Below, piece by piece: positions 41,646-51,952 of a stretch of DNA of 64,000 bases. The DNA is taken from contig NC_059072.1 in NCBI RefSeq assembly GCF_020497125.1, positions 279,044,045 to 279,108,044 of the forward strand, written 5' to 3'. Within the stretch, counting starts at the first letter, position 1. Each line of letters starts with the position of its first letter. A model generated the notes under the pieces. It saw nothing but the letters and a program-made list of their open reading frames with translations. It did not search any database and had not been told where the DNA came from. A program made the translations under genes and the position numbers. Source of the stretch: Mauremys mutica (Eukaryota; Chordata; Testudines; Geoemydidae).

Positions 41646-42599
41646 AAAAAAGTAAATCTAAAATTGCTTACTGACTACAAAAATACTGTCATAGATAAGC
41701 CAGGGATGTACACTGGTGAAATCAAATACTGAAACTATATCATTCTAAGGACAACATATAGACTGTGCTAAAGTTTTAATACTGAAGCTGCAACATTCTC
41801 ACTATTATTTTGTCTTTGAATGGTTCATTTAGACTGCAAGTTCTTCAGGGCAAGGAACTTATTTATTTGTGCTAGGCACTTTCAAGACAAGTTTACCACT
41901 AAACAAAAAAAGTAAGCAAAAATAAAGGTTGTGGATGCATGTTATTGTTAATATAAGGATATGATGAAATTCAAGCCATATGATTGCTTCAGTGATGGGG
42001 AGGAAATGAAGAAATAATTGGAAAGTGCATTTACACATTCTACAAATAGCAGGAGTTATTCTGTGAATGGTAATAAATGGGAAAAAATGAGTATACTTAA
42101 ATTGAACATGGCATAACATCCATAGTCAGCTATTTCTGGTGCTATCTATTGTCACCCAGAAAAATATTTATTAGAAGAGATTTATGTAATACTGAAAAAA
42201 TTACTAGGACAGCTCATCAAGCTGTGTCATCCTAGTCAGTATCTACAGAATCTGTACTCTTTAAAAAGCGAATAGTTACACAGTATCCTCTTAGACCTAT
42301 TAGAAAATTAGCTTCCTGTTGTTCTTAACTTTGGCAAATACCGTGAAATTAAGTTTGTCCAGGGACATCTGTCTTCATTATATAAATGTATTTATAATAA
42401 ATAATGAATAAACCATCCCTTCCAGGAAGGAAACGAATAGTGACACATTCGTTTATTTTGATTGCAGTGTGTCATGAAGACGACTCACTAGATAGAAACA
42501 CAAGTTGAAAATATTCTATTTCTTGAAAGTTGGACAGTTCTCTTTATTATAAGAAGAAAATAGGTTTGCATTTGTATCCTTTCAGTTGTTATAAACAAA
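41646..42599. other. Non-coding stretch with one small ancient repeat
   Basis: 41828-41880 (GACTGCAAGTTCTTCAGGGC ... TGTGCTAGGCAC) matches a widespread amniote repeat phrase. Otherwise no signal. Confidence 0.4.
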
Positions 42600-42735
42600 G
42601 GGTGAAATTCACCTGGTTAGAAGGCAGAACAAGGCCTATACACCATGCAAGTCCTACGTAAGTCTGTCCAAAAAGAGATTACCTAGCACAAAGATGTGCT
42701 AGTTCTCTACACATGAATTAATTTCACCCCAAATT
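42600..42735. repeat. Palindromic reptile repeat
   Basis: It opens GGGTGAAATTCACC and closes GAATTAATTTCACCCC, so the two ends pair. The middle is diverged. It is probably an old miniature element of unknown class. Confidence 0.45.
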
Positions 42736-42939
42736 TCTATTGCCTTAAGTATTTTTCACAGAGAGTGTTCATAAGGTTTTGCTTGCCCTTATGAAAGTAC
42801 AAATAGTACATGTATATGCCAGAGCAAGTTCAGTGTCTCTAGGTACTACTAGTAAAGTTAATGTTTATTATTTGTTTAAACTTTTGGGAAAATCTGGAGT
42901 TCATAAGCAGGTTGGGCAACTGTCATAAGCTAGAAAACA

Positions 42940-44949
42940 GAAAGACCACAAACTCTGGCAAGTAAGAAATATAATAAGGAAGACCAAGAAAGAATTTGAG
43001 AAGCAATTTTCTAAAGATGCAAAGACTGAGAGTAAATATGTATGTCAGTAGAGGGAAGCCTGCCAAAAGTCAGTGGGGCCACTAGATGACAAAAGGTACT
43101 AAAGGAGCACTCAGAGAAAGACACGGCAATTTCAGAGAAGCTAAATTAATTATTTGCTTTGGCCATCACTGCAGAGGATGTGTGGGAGATACCCAAAAGG
43201 AATACTACTGATGTGGGTGACAAATCTGAAATACTGTCCCACAATGATGTGGCAACAGAAAAAGTTTTGGAATTAAAACAAACAAACAAACACAAACCAA
43301 ACTGATAATTTATACAGTAATAAGTTCTTAGCACCAGATGATACCTAAGAGTTCTGAAGGAACTCATATTTGAAACTGCAAAAACTATTAACTGTAGTAT
43401 GTAACCAATGTATCACTGAAGTCAGCCTCTGCACCAGATGACTAGAAAGTACCTAATGAAATGCAATGACAATTTTCAAAAGAGGTTCCAGAGGAAATCC
43501 TGGCAGTTACAGGCTGGTAAGCTTATCTTCAGTTCCAAGAAAATTGGTAGAAACTGCTGTAAAACAGAATTATCAGACACATAGATAAATATATTTGTTG
43601 GAGAAGAATCAATATGGCTTTTGTAAAGGGAAGTCATACCTCATTAATCTATTGGAGTTCTTGGAGGGCATCAACAAGTATCTGCATAAGAGTGGTCCAC
43701 AAAATATGGTGTACTTGGACTTTCAGAAAGCCTTTGACAGTCCTTCAGCAAAGGTTATTAAGGAAACTAGGTAGCCATGTTCTAAGAGGAAAGGTCCTCT
43801 CATAGATCAGTAACTGGTTAAGAGAGGAACCAAAGGGTATGAATAGACGTTCAACTTTCACAGTGGACAGAGGTGAATAGTGCGGATGCCGAAGGATCTG
43901 TACTGGGACCGGTATTGTTCAACATATTCATTAATGATCTAGAAAAGGGAGGTGAACATTGAGGTGGCAAAGTTTTCAGATACTAAGTTACTCAAGATAA
44001 ATCCAAAGCAGACTCCAAAGATTCACAGAGGGAATATCACTAAATGGGGTGACTGGACAACAAAAAGGCTGATGGAATTCAATTTTAATAAGTACAAAAT
44101 AATGCACATTAGAAAAAAAATACCAAGTATACATATACAATGATGGGCTCTAAATTATCTGTTACCACCCAGAGTTGGAGTTGCCATGGCTAATTCTCTG
44201 AAAACCTTTGTTCAATGCACGGTAGCAGTCAAAATGGCTAATAGTATGTTAGGAACTATAGGAAAGAAATAGAAAATAAAACAGATGATCCCACACCTTG
44301 AATGCTGTGTCCAGTTTTGGTCTCCACATCTCAAAAAAGATATAGCGGAACTGGAAAAAGGTTCAGAGAAGGGCAACAAAGATGATCAAGGGTATGGAGC
44401 AACTTTCCTACAAAGAAAGACTAAAAATATTAGGGCTGTTCAGTTGAGCAACGAGACTAAGGAGGGGTATGATAGAGGTCTGTAAAATCATGAATGGTGT
44501 GGAAAAAGTCAGTAGAGACATGTTATTTACTCATTCACACAATACCAAAAGAACAAAAATGGGCCACCTTATAAAATAGGAGGCAGATTTAGTATAAACA
44601 AGAGGAAGTACTTTTTACACAATGCACAACTAATCTGTAGAACTCATTGCCATGGTATGTTATGATGGCCAAAAGTATAACTGGGGTCAAAAAGAAAACT
44701 AGATAAGGGCATGGAGGATAGGTCTGTCAATGGCTATTAGCCAAGATGGTCAGAGATGCAACTCCATACTCAAGGTGATCCTAAATCTCTATCAGAAACC
44801 AGGAGTGGAAGACAGAGGCGGGTCACTCCAGATTGCCCTGTTCTGTACATTCCCCCTTAATGCTCTGGTATGGGCCAGTGTCAGAGACTGAATACTGGGT
44901 AAGATGGAAGATGATCTGAATCAGAATGGTTGATCTTATGTTCTTATGA
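42940..44949 (+). pseudogene. Decayed CR1/L3-like LINE
   Basis: The reverse transcriptase can be followed for almost 2 kb across many frameshifts and stops: YGFCKGKSY-LINLLEF near 43615-43660, NMVYLDFQKAFD near 43705-43740, a VLGPVLFN-like region near 43900, and EVAKFSDTK at 43964-43990. The last of these stands where F-A-D-D-T is expected, so the catalytic Asp-Asp is lost. It continues with HLECCVQFWSPHLKKDI at 44294-44345 and LICRTHCHG-like near 44630. The 3' end around 44870-44949 (GGGCCAGTGTCAGAGACTG ... CTTATGTTCTTATGA) matches the tail of old CR1/L3 elements. It is inactive and among the older LINEs here. Confidence 0.7.
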
Positions 44950-45480
44950 GCCCCTTCAAATATTTACAGAAAACAAGAGCAATGGTCCCAAATTCTGACA
45001 GCCAATTTTGCTGATCAGTACTGGAATGACATCTCCTAAGCAAAATCTAATAATCATGATGAAATGCAGAACTGCATACTGTTTTTGGGTATCCACTGAT
45101 TACAAGGCTAAATCCAAGTTCAGACCACTAATGGATCACCATCAGCCTAACCTGGATTTTTGGGGGGACAATTAACTATTTAAAAATATAGTCTGATAGA
45201 GCCCCCTTTAAGTAATATATCCTGATTTGATTTTATTTAAGATTCCAAGTTTTTCTGCTCTCCTGCCTATGTTCAAAAGGTTCTTGTGTAGTGCTGGATG
45301 TAACAAAACGTGCTCAGGCCATAATCATCATGGCTGGTACTGTTAGTGCTGCTGTGCACAAGCACTCTGCAAGAGAAGGGTTAATAAGGATAGCTTGTTT
45401 AAAACTTCAGGGGAGAAAAGGAAGGAAATTCTTGCCTTAACTCTCAATTTCCTTTGTGACTGTCCTGACAATGGTGCCTG
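44950..45480. other. Non-coding stretch, nothing recognised
   Basis: This stretch may contain the outer part of the Harbinger element that follows, but no terminus was found. Confidence 0.4.
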
Positions 45481-45481
45481 T

Positions 45482-45485
<4 letters not shown>

Positions 45486-45521
<36 letters not shown>
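45486..45521. repeat. (TA)n microsatellite
   Basis: About 18 uninterrupted TA units. Confidence 0.95.
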
Positions 45522-45522
<1 letters not shown>

Positions 45523-45529
45523 CTGCAGC

Positions 45530-45960
45530 TGACGCCACTGTATGGAATGCCAGAGCCAGATGAGGAGAAAGAAGAGGACTCAGGATGACATGTTCAATGG
45601 ATCCTAGAAGACAGTGCTTCATCAGACTGTGAGAAACATTGCAGACAGCCTTGAGAAAAAAAGTTGACAGGAGAAAGGGCCAGGAGTCCTACCAGGAAAA
45701 GGAGAAGGAGATGCACCAGGACATCATAGGGCTTCTCAGGTAGGAAACACAAATTTTGTAGACTCTTGTGGACCTACAGGTTCAACAATCATGGGTTTGC
45801 TTCCCTTTGAAGCAACACATTGCATTACAACACCTCCCTATACTTTCCCGCCCACAATATCCTATATGGAATCAAAGGCCACTCCACACCACGGGAAATT
45901 AAGGACAACCATAGCTTCACATACACATACAGCAGCTGTGGCTTTTATGAGTCATTGTAG
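45530..45960 (+). pseudogene. Harbinger accessory (Myb/SANT-like) protein remnant
   Basis: Plus-strand frames give ...DEEKEEDSG...QWILEDSAS, then KKVDRRKGQESYQEKEKEMH with QDIIGLLR, then TLVDLQVQQSWV followed by P-rich QHLPILSRPQYP, and finally an S-C-G-F-Y end. I recognise this order (acidic stretch, coiled R/E/Q-rich segment, GLLxEQTxxLxxLVDLQ-x-Q, proline-rich tail) from the Myb/SANT-like DNA-binding partner that Harbinger transposons carry beside the transposase. The Myb domain itself would lie upstream and is not visible. Its neighbour at 46281-47090, on the opposite strand, looks like the matching transposase. The frame is broken. Confidence 0.5.
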
Positions 45961-46280
45961 GTAAAATGGACATAATTTTTTTTCCTTGTTAACCTCCATT
46001 GCATTGTTTTTATTTTATTTGCTTTTAAATTGCACAGATTCTTCTTGCACTGGTTTTGTTGCAAAATGTAATTCTATTATTTGGAAAATAGTTCATTTTT
46101 ATTAGTTCACAACATATGCCACAGTTCTGAAAGCACCCAGTTACTGTACAGTGTGACAACTCATAGGATCAGTGACAAACAGTGTAATAGTAATAATAGA
46201 TTTACACCAAGCAGTACACAATTCCTATTAGACCTCAAAAAGCAAGGCCAGGTAGAACACAGTACATAAATATTACTATG

Positions 46281-47090
46281 GCTCACTCTTTCAAAGCCTC
46301 CCTGTGCTGTTTAGCTCCATGTTGAGCTCTTCTGCTAGTCCTTGTGTCTGGCTGTTCAAACACAGTAGACAGTCGCTCCACTTCAGCAGCAACTTTACCC
46401 CATTTGCTTCACAGATATTAGGCAGGACACAGCAGGCAGATTTGCCACTTACATGTTTCTCCCACCCTCCTGAAATCCAATCTTGAGAGTAAACAACATC
46501 AGCATCCCTTTAATCTACCAAAAGTGCATTCACTTGTCATTCTGCACTTGTTGCACTGGTAGCTGAATCTTTCCTTGGTGATGTTGAGGTGGCAAGTGTA
46601 TGTTTTCCATGATCAGGGAAGCAAGGGGTAAGTTGGACCCCCCAGGATCCCCATTGGCATTTCGACATTCCCAGTGGTAATCTGTCCATCAGGAAAGAGT
46701 TCCTAGTTACAGCTTTCTGACCAATACTGTATTTTTAAAGATGCGAGTGTCATGCACCTTCCCTGATAGTCAATATTGGTGTTAGTGAAGCATCCCTACT
46801 GATCCACCAATGCTTGCAAAAGCACAGAAAAATAGCCCTTTCTGTTGACGTACTCTGTGGCAAGGTGGTCTAGTGCAGAGATAGTAATGTATGTGCCATT
46901 TACTGCTCCACTGCAGTTTAGGAACCACATTGCTGCAAATTCATCCACTATGTCCTGCACATTGCTGAAAGTCACAGTGTCCTCACACATGTGTATGACA
47001 ACTGGCCCCACAGTAAATTTTGCTTCTCCAAAATGATTTCCCAACTCACCAGTAGAAATCCAGCATTACAAGTTTCCATAGTGTGATCAC
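46281..47090 (-). pseudogene. Harbinger (HARBI1-like) transposase remnant
   Basis: The minus-strand frame at 46796-47044 (82 residues) holds TVGPVVIHMCED, FAAMWFLNCSGAVNGTYITI and LATEYVNRKGYFSVLLQALV. This matches the DDE nuclease of PIF/Harbinger: the C-x-G-A-I-D-G-T-H block has Asn for the first catalytic Asp and Tyr for His. Further along in other frames come FPDGQITTGNVEMP (46650-46700) and, near 46510-46560, a C-R-M-T-x-E-C-(T/A)-F-G-R-L-K-G segment that carries the third acidic residue. EQPDTRTSRRAQHGAKQHRE (46300-46360) is a C-terminal tail. Stops, frame changes and the lost Asp show it is inactive. Confidence 0.7.
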
Positions 47091-47139
47091 CACTCACTTC
47101 TCCACTGCCAGTGCAACCCTTATTTTGGTGTTGTGGTAA

Positions 47140-47671
47140 GGCACCTCTTCTCTCACCAGACTTAGTGTTTCCCCCTCTGTCGATGGCGAGGCTGGGGTAA
47201 TCAGCCCCACTCAGGCAGGGTTTGCCTTCCCCTTTCTGTGATTCCTTGGTCGTATTTTCAGGGTATTCCTGAGGGTCGGCCTCAGCAGTGATCCTCTATC
47301 AAACAAAAAGAAAACAGTCTCAAACAAACACCCGGGGGTGGGAGGGGTATCTTTTACTGGCCCCCTCACTGGGCAAGGTGTCATCTGGTTGGTTGCCCTG
47401 GGGTGTCAGTCCTTCCCGTAGCAGGCACTCAGAATTGGCAGTTTCCCGTATGCTAAGGAGCACAGCCTCTTAGCCTGGAACAGCCTATTTACCTACTGCC
47501 CTGGCAGCAGCTTCTCTCTCTTTTCCCAGAGGAGGGTTTTTTAAAGGCCTCAGTCAGCCCTTAATTGGATTCAGGTATCCCTAATTGACCTGCGGTAACC
47601 TCTTCTCAGCTTCTAAGAAAAAAGGGTCTTTAACATTTGAAGGCTAATATATTGGCCTTCCAGGATCCTCT
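47140..47671 (+). mobile_element. LTR-like fragment
   Basis: Phrases such as CTTAATTGGATTCAGGTATC, CTAATTGACCTGCGG, GAAAAAAGGGTCTTTAACAT, AGGCTAATATATTGGCCTTC and CAGGATCCTCTTGTATTGGC run in the same order as the 3' third of family A LTRs (compare 2950-3145). The 5' boundary is vague and the expected ...TCACA end is missing, because Tx1 coding sequence begins there. Confidence 0.4.
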
Positions 47672-48121
47672 TGTATTGGCTGGCCCCATTCTTGGATCAT
47701 CATTTGGTGACCGTGATGGCCTCTCTCATCTCGGAGAGGCTGGGGCTGGCCTACTAGCACTTTAATAACAGCTTGCTGGAGGATGCGGGCTTCATGCTGT
47801 CCTTCCAGGAGTTCTGGCTGCCCTGGCCGGGGCAGCAGTGTGCTTTCCCTCGGCTCAGTGGGAGGTGGGAGTGGGAGGTCTTGGAGCTGGAGAGGTGTCT
47901 GGCTGCCAGCCCTGGGGATCCATCCCTCTGCAGAGCGTGCCAGGAGAAGCAAGAGGAGATCCAGGTCCTCAAGAACCATCAGGCTTGGGGCGCATTCATT
48001 TGATCCTGCATCCATCTCCTTTGAGAGATGGATCATGGCTCCCGCTTCTTCTACACCCTGGAGAAGAGAGGATAGCACCCGCCTCATGGATCCGGAGAAG
48101 ATGTGTGGATGGGCCAGGCTG
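47672..48121 (+). pseudogene. L1-Tx1 LINE ORF2 remnant, part 1
   Basis: The plus strand reads DHHLVTVMASLI and YWHFNNSLLEDAGFMLSFQE at about 47695-47815. Then come LELERCLAASPGDPSLCRAC and QEKQEEIQVLKNHQAWGAF (47880-48000), MDHGSRFFYTLEKRG (48029-48075), and a LMDPEKMCGWARLY segment. This is the stretch between the endonuclease and the reverse transcriptase in Tx1-clade L1 elements. Two stops (near 48002 and 48020) and the break into a hAT fragment show that it is dead. GC content (about 58%) is well above the surroundings. The minus-strand 147-residue frame is an antisense shadow. Confidence 0.72.
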
Positions 48122-48293
48122 TATGTCCCTCAGCCTGTGCCGCTTCCAGCAGCTCCCATTGGCCAGGAGCAGTGATCCGCGGCCAGTGGGAGCTGAGGTC
48201 GTCTGGACCTGCGGATGGGGCAGGTAAACAAACCGTTCCGGCCCACCAGGGGCCTTCCCTTCTCAAGCGACGATCCCTGTTTGAGAAACCCTG
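48122..48293 (+). mobile_element. hAT miniature element fragment inside the Tx1 remnant
   Basis: CAGCTCCCATTGGCCAGGAG, GGCCAGTGGGAGCTGAGGTC, GCAGGTAAACAAACCG, CACCAGGGGCCTTCCC and a final GAAACCCTG form the right half of a hAT miniature element of the 3583-3861 type. Tx1 reading resumes right after it at MPTNKSPGM. Roughly 60 codons of Tx1 expected between the flanking motifs are absent, so this looks like replacement or deletion as well as insertion. Confidence 0.65.
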
Positions 48294-48668
48294 GGCTATC
48301 CCTCCATCTCATGCCCACTAATAAATCTCCAGGCATGTACAGGCTGACCATGGAGTTCCACCACGTGTTCTGGGAGGCCCTTGGCACGGACCTTGCTTCT
48401 GAAGGAGGGTGACCTCGGCGACCTTCGGAATTGGTGTCCCATCTTGCTCCTTAGCACAGACTATAAGGTCATAGCAAAGGCCATCTCACTGCGGCTGGGC
48501 TCTGTGCTGGTGGACATGGTCCACTCCGACCACCATCCCAGGCCATACCATCTTTAACAGTCTGTATTTGTTCCAGGATCTCTTGGAGCTCAGGTGTAGG
48601 GATCGTCTGTCGTTTACCTTTCTGTCCTTGGATCAGAAGAAGGCATTTGACAGGGTGGACCATGGGTA
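48294..48668 (+). pseudogene. L1-Tx1 LINE ORF2 remnant, part 2
   Basis: The segments MPTNKSPGMYRLTMEFHHVF (48312-48371), DLRNWCPILLLSTDYKVIAK (48420-48480), LSFTFLSLDQKKAFDRVDHGY (48606-48668) are the fingers and first palm block of a Tx1-type reverse transcriptase; K-A-F-D-R-V-D-H is the motif with the first catalytic Asp. Frames change between them. The last codon read before the CR1 insertion is the Tyr of D-H-G-Y, and reading resumes at 49854. Confidence 0.78.
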
Positions 48669-49853
48669 TAGGAGAGAACTGGATCTGTGGATGAGGGGAA
48701 AGCAGTGGATGTGTTATTCCTTGACTTTAGCAAAGCTTTTGATGCGGTCTCCCACAGTATTCTTGCAAGCAAGTTAAAGAAGTATGGGCTGGATGATTGG
48801 ACTATAGGGTGGATAGAAAGCTGGCTAGATCGTTGGGCTCAACGGGTAGTGATCAATGGCTCCATGTCTAGTTGGCAGCTGGTTTCAAGTGGAGTGCCCC
48901 AAGAGTCGGTCCTGGGGCTGATTTTGTTCAATATCTTCATTAATGATCTGGAGGATGGCGTGGACTGCACTCTCAGCAAGTTTGCAGATGACACTAAAGT
49001 GGCAGGAGTGGTAGATACGCTGGAGGGTAGGGATAGGATACAGAGGGACCTAGACAAATTAGAGGATTGGGCCAAAAGAAATATGATGAGGTTCAACAAG
49101 GACAAGTGCAGAGTCCTGCACTTAGGACAGAAGAATCACATTCACTTTTACAGACTACGAACCGAAGGGCTAGGAAGCAGTTCTGCAGAAAAGGACCTAG
49201 GGGTTACAGTGGACGAGAAGCTGGATACAAGTCAAGAATGTGCTCTTGTTGCCAAGAAGGCTAACGGCATTTTGGGCTGTATATGTAGGGGCATTGCAAG
49301 GAGATCGAGGGTTGTGATCATTCCCCTCTATTCGACATTGGTGAGGCCTCATCTGGAGTACCGTGTCCAGTTTTGGGCCCCACACTACAGGAAGGATGTT
49401 GAAAAATTGGAAAGAGTCCAGCGGAGGGCAACAAAAATGATTAGGCGGCTGGAGGAGAGGCTGAGGGAACTGGGATTGTTTAGTCTGCAGAAGAGAAGAA
49501 TGAGGGGGGATTTGATAGCTGCTTTCAACTACCTGAATGGGGGTTCCAAAGAGGATGGATCTAGACTGTTCTCAGTGGTACCTGATGACAGATCAAGGAG
49601 TAATCGTTTCAAGTTGCAGTGGGGGAAGTTTAGGTTGGATATTAGGAAAAAAAATTTCACTCGTAGAGTGGTGAAGCACTGGAATGGGTTACCTAGGAAG
49701 GTGGTGGAATCTCCTTCCTTAGAGGTTTTTAAAGGTCAGGCTTGACAAAGCCCTGGCTGGTTGATTTAGTTGTGAACTGGTGCTGCTTGAGCAGGGGGTT
49801 GGGCTAGATGACCTCCTGAGGTCCCTTCCAACCCTGATATTCTATTGTTCTAT
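48669..49853 (+). pseudogene. CR1 LINE copy inserted in Tx1
   Basis: A 352-residue frame without stops (48687-49745) covers the CR1 reverse transcriptase from [13 protein letters not shown] through [11 protein letters not shown] (usually G-S after Q; here E-S), FADDT at 48981-48995 (the catalytic Asp-Asp), [52 protein letters not shown], and a stop. The 3' tail GGGCTAGATGACCTCCTGAG...CAACCCTGATATTCTATTG ends in the short repeat of CR1. The copy is 5'-truncated, as most CR1 copies are, and begins in the coding region at AGGAGAGAACTGGATCTGTG. The long open frame implies fairly recent insertion. It interrupts Tx1 between 48668 and 49854. Confidence 0.88.
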
Positions 49854-50960
49854 CTCCTGGGCACTCTGCTGGCATTTGGCTTCAGTCCCCAGTTTGTGGG
49901 TTTTCTCCTGGTTCTGTACACCGCTGTGAAGTGTCTGGTCAGTTTCAAATGGACCCTGATCAAACCGGTCAGCTTCAGGCGAGGGGTGCATCAGGAGTAT
50001 CCACTGTCAGGCCAGCTGTATGCTCTGGCGATTGAGCCCTTCCTCTGTCTTCTCTGTCAAAGGTTGACAGGTTTGGTGCTCCATGAGCCAAAGTTGCACT
50101 GATTCTGTCCATGTACGTTGATGACATGCTCCTCATGCTCCAGGGCAACCTGTTGCAGGTGGAAGTTTGCCAGGCCATCTACTCAGCACCCTCCTCCACC
50201 TGGGTCAACTGGGTCAAGAGCTCTGGCCTGGTGGGCAGGTACGAATGGCAGGCGAGCTCCCTCCCACCTGCGCTTCAAGCCATCTGGTTGAGCTCGGGTC
50301 TGCTGCTTTATCTTGGCATTTACCTTTCTGTCACGCATCCTTCTCCACTGGGAACTGGCTAGAGTTGGAGGGCAGGGTGTCTGAGTGGCTGCGGAGGTGG
50401 ACGGGACTACTCTGGTGTCTCTCCCTGTCAGAGAGGGCACTGGTTCTCAACCATCTTGTCCTGTCCATGCTCTGGCACTGGCTTAACACCCGGTTCTAGC
50501 CCCGTGTTTCCTGGCTGATATCCAGAAGCTGGTTCTGGAGTTCTTTCAGCCAGGACTGCACTGGGTCTCTTTGGGGTTCTTCAGCTCCCGCTGGAGAAGG
50601 GAGGACAGGGCCTGAAATGCTTGCGCACTCAGGTCCATGTCTTCCACCTCTGAGCCCTGCAGAGACTCCTCTATAGTGCAGGTAGGCTGGCTTGGAGCAT
50701 GTTGACAAATGCTTTCCTGTGCTGCTTCTGAGGGCTCTGTTATGACCGACAGCTCCTTTATCTTCCGCGAGACCTCTCCAGGCTGCCTGTTCTACCAGGA
50801 CCTCCTCTGAACCCGGAAGCTGATTTCGTCTACCATTGTGGCCATCTGGCCTGACTTTGTCTTATTGTCCTTGCACTTGACGGCTGGGGTCAAGTGCAAG
50901 GTCTGGCTTGTCACACAGATCCAGGAATGTGGCCTTACAGATCCAAAAGTTCTGCAGCCA
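49854..50960 (+). pseudogene. L1-Tx1 LINE ORF2 remnant, part 3
   Basis: Reading resumes as LLGTLLAFGFSPQFVGFLL, then FRRGVHQEYPLSGQLYALAI followed by EPFLCLLCQRL (49977-50065), the R-Q-G-C-P-L-S block with Q-G-C changed to Q-E-Y. MYVDDMLLML (50111-50140) is the Y-A-D-D block, with both catalytic Asp kept. LSERALVLNHLVLSMLWHWL (50422-50485) and, near 50570-50870, E-G-R-T-G-P, AFLCCF and RPLQAAC-type pieces follow in shifted frames. Together with 47672-48668 this outlines one Tx1 element split by CR1. Confidence 0.78.
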
Positions 50961-51619
50961 CTGCTCATCATCCCAAGCCTGCATTATGATACAATCCTAC
51001 TAGTCAGTACTAATTTCTCGATCCCAGAACTGATATTCCACCATCTGTAGGTGCTCTGTGAATGCCGCAAACCACCTTGAATTGATTCATGCTATGTCTC
51101 ATAGCAATGTATTTTCCAAGAAATTGTCATGCACCATGCTGATTTGGTTCTTCTTATGCCTCTGCAAATACTAGAGGATCATGCATCCTGTTATTGCAAC
51201 ACTCATGACAGTAGTACAGAGCTGTACAGGCTCCACAGTGCATGTTCATGGGATTTTTTTTTAAAGCATGAAAATTATGGGATATAGATGACATTATGGA
51301 ATGGAGACCGTTGGGAAGGTCACTCCTTGCTCCAAGTCACCCTTGCATGACTTGTTTCTGCCCCTTCCTGCATTGCCAAAACTTCCCAAAGGACAGTGCC
51401 CTGGATGTAGGCAAGTTGCACACAGGGATTCTTATCCCCCGTGCACCAAGACAGGCGCTCATAGTGAGTATGCTCTACACTGATACACGGAGCCAAGTGG
51501 GCACATGCCCAAGAGATACACTTACATTGCCATATAGCTGCCACTGTAACTTGAGTCAACCAAAGTTTATAATGTGGATATGGTCTTAGATATTCAAAGA
51601 TTAAAACCAGAAATGAGCA
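50961..51619. other. Non-coding stretch, nothing recognised
   Basis: Small overlapping frames at 51296-51589 on both strands show no family features. Confidence 0.45.
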
Positions 51620-51648
51620 TAGAGATTTTGCCGACCCCTGGACTAGAC

Positions 51649-51944
51649 ACTTTCAGAAGTGGTGTGCCGAGTCTTCATTTATTCACTCTAATTTAAGGTT
51701 TCGCATGCCAGTAATACATTTTAATGTTTTTAGAAGGTCTCTTTCTAAGTCTATAATATATAACTAAACTATTGTTGCATGTAAAGTAAATAAGGTTTTT
51801 AAAATGTTTAAGAAGCTTCATTTAAAAGTAAATTAAAATGCAGAGCCCCTCGGACTGGTGGCTAGGACCCCTGCAGTGTGAGTGCCACTGAAAATCAGCT
51901 CGCGGGCCACCTTTGGCACCCGTGCCATAGGTTGCCTACCCCTG
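51649..51944 (-). mobile_element. hAT miniature element, AT-rich type, copy 3
   Basis: This is the reverse orientation of 26085-26392: TTTCAGAAGTGGTGTGCC on the left, CCATAGGTTGCCTACCCCTG on the right. The right flank is GTCTAGTC (51945-51952) and the left flank GACTAGAC (51641-51648), which agree at six of eight positions. Just left of that flank, TTGCCGACCCCTG (51628-51640) is the terminus of another hAT element, so two elements abut here. The first bases of this copy's left terminus are missing. Confidence 0.75.
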
Positions 51945-51952
51945 GTCTAGTC

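Noticed and set aside
47644..48087. A 147-residue minus-strand frame
   Set aside because: It is the antisense of Tx1 coding sequence, whose plus-strand motifs are recognisable.
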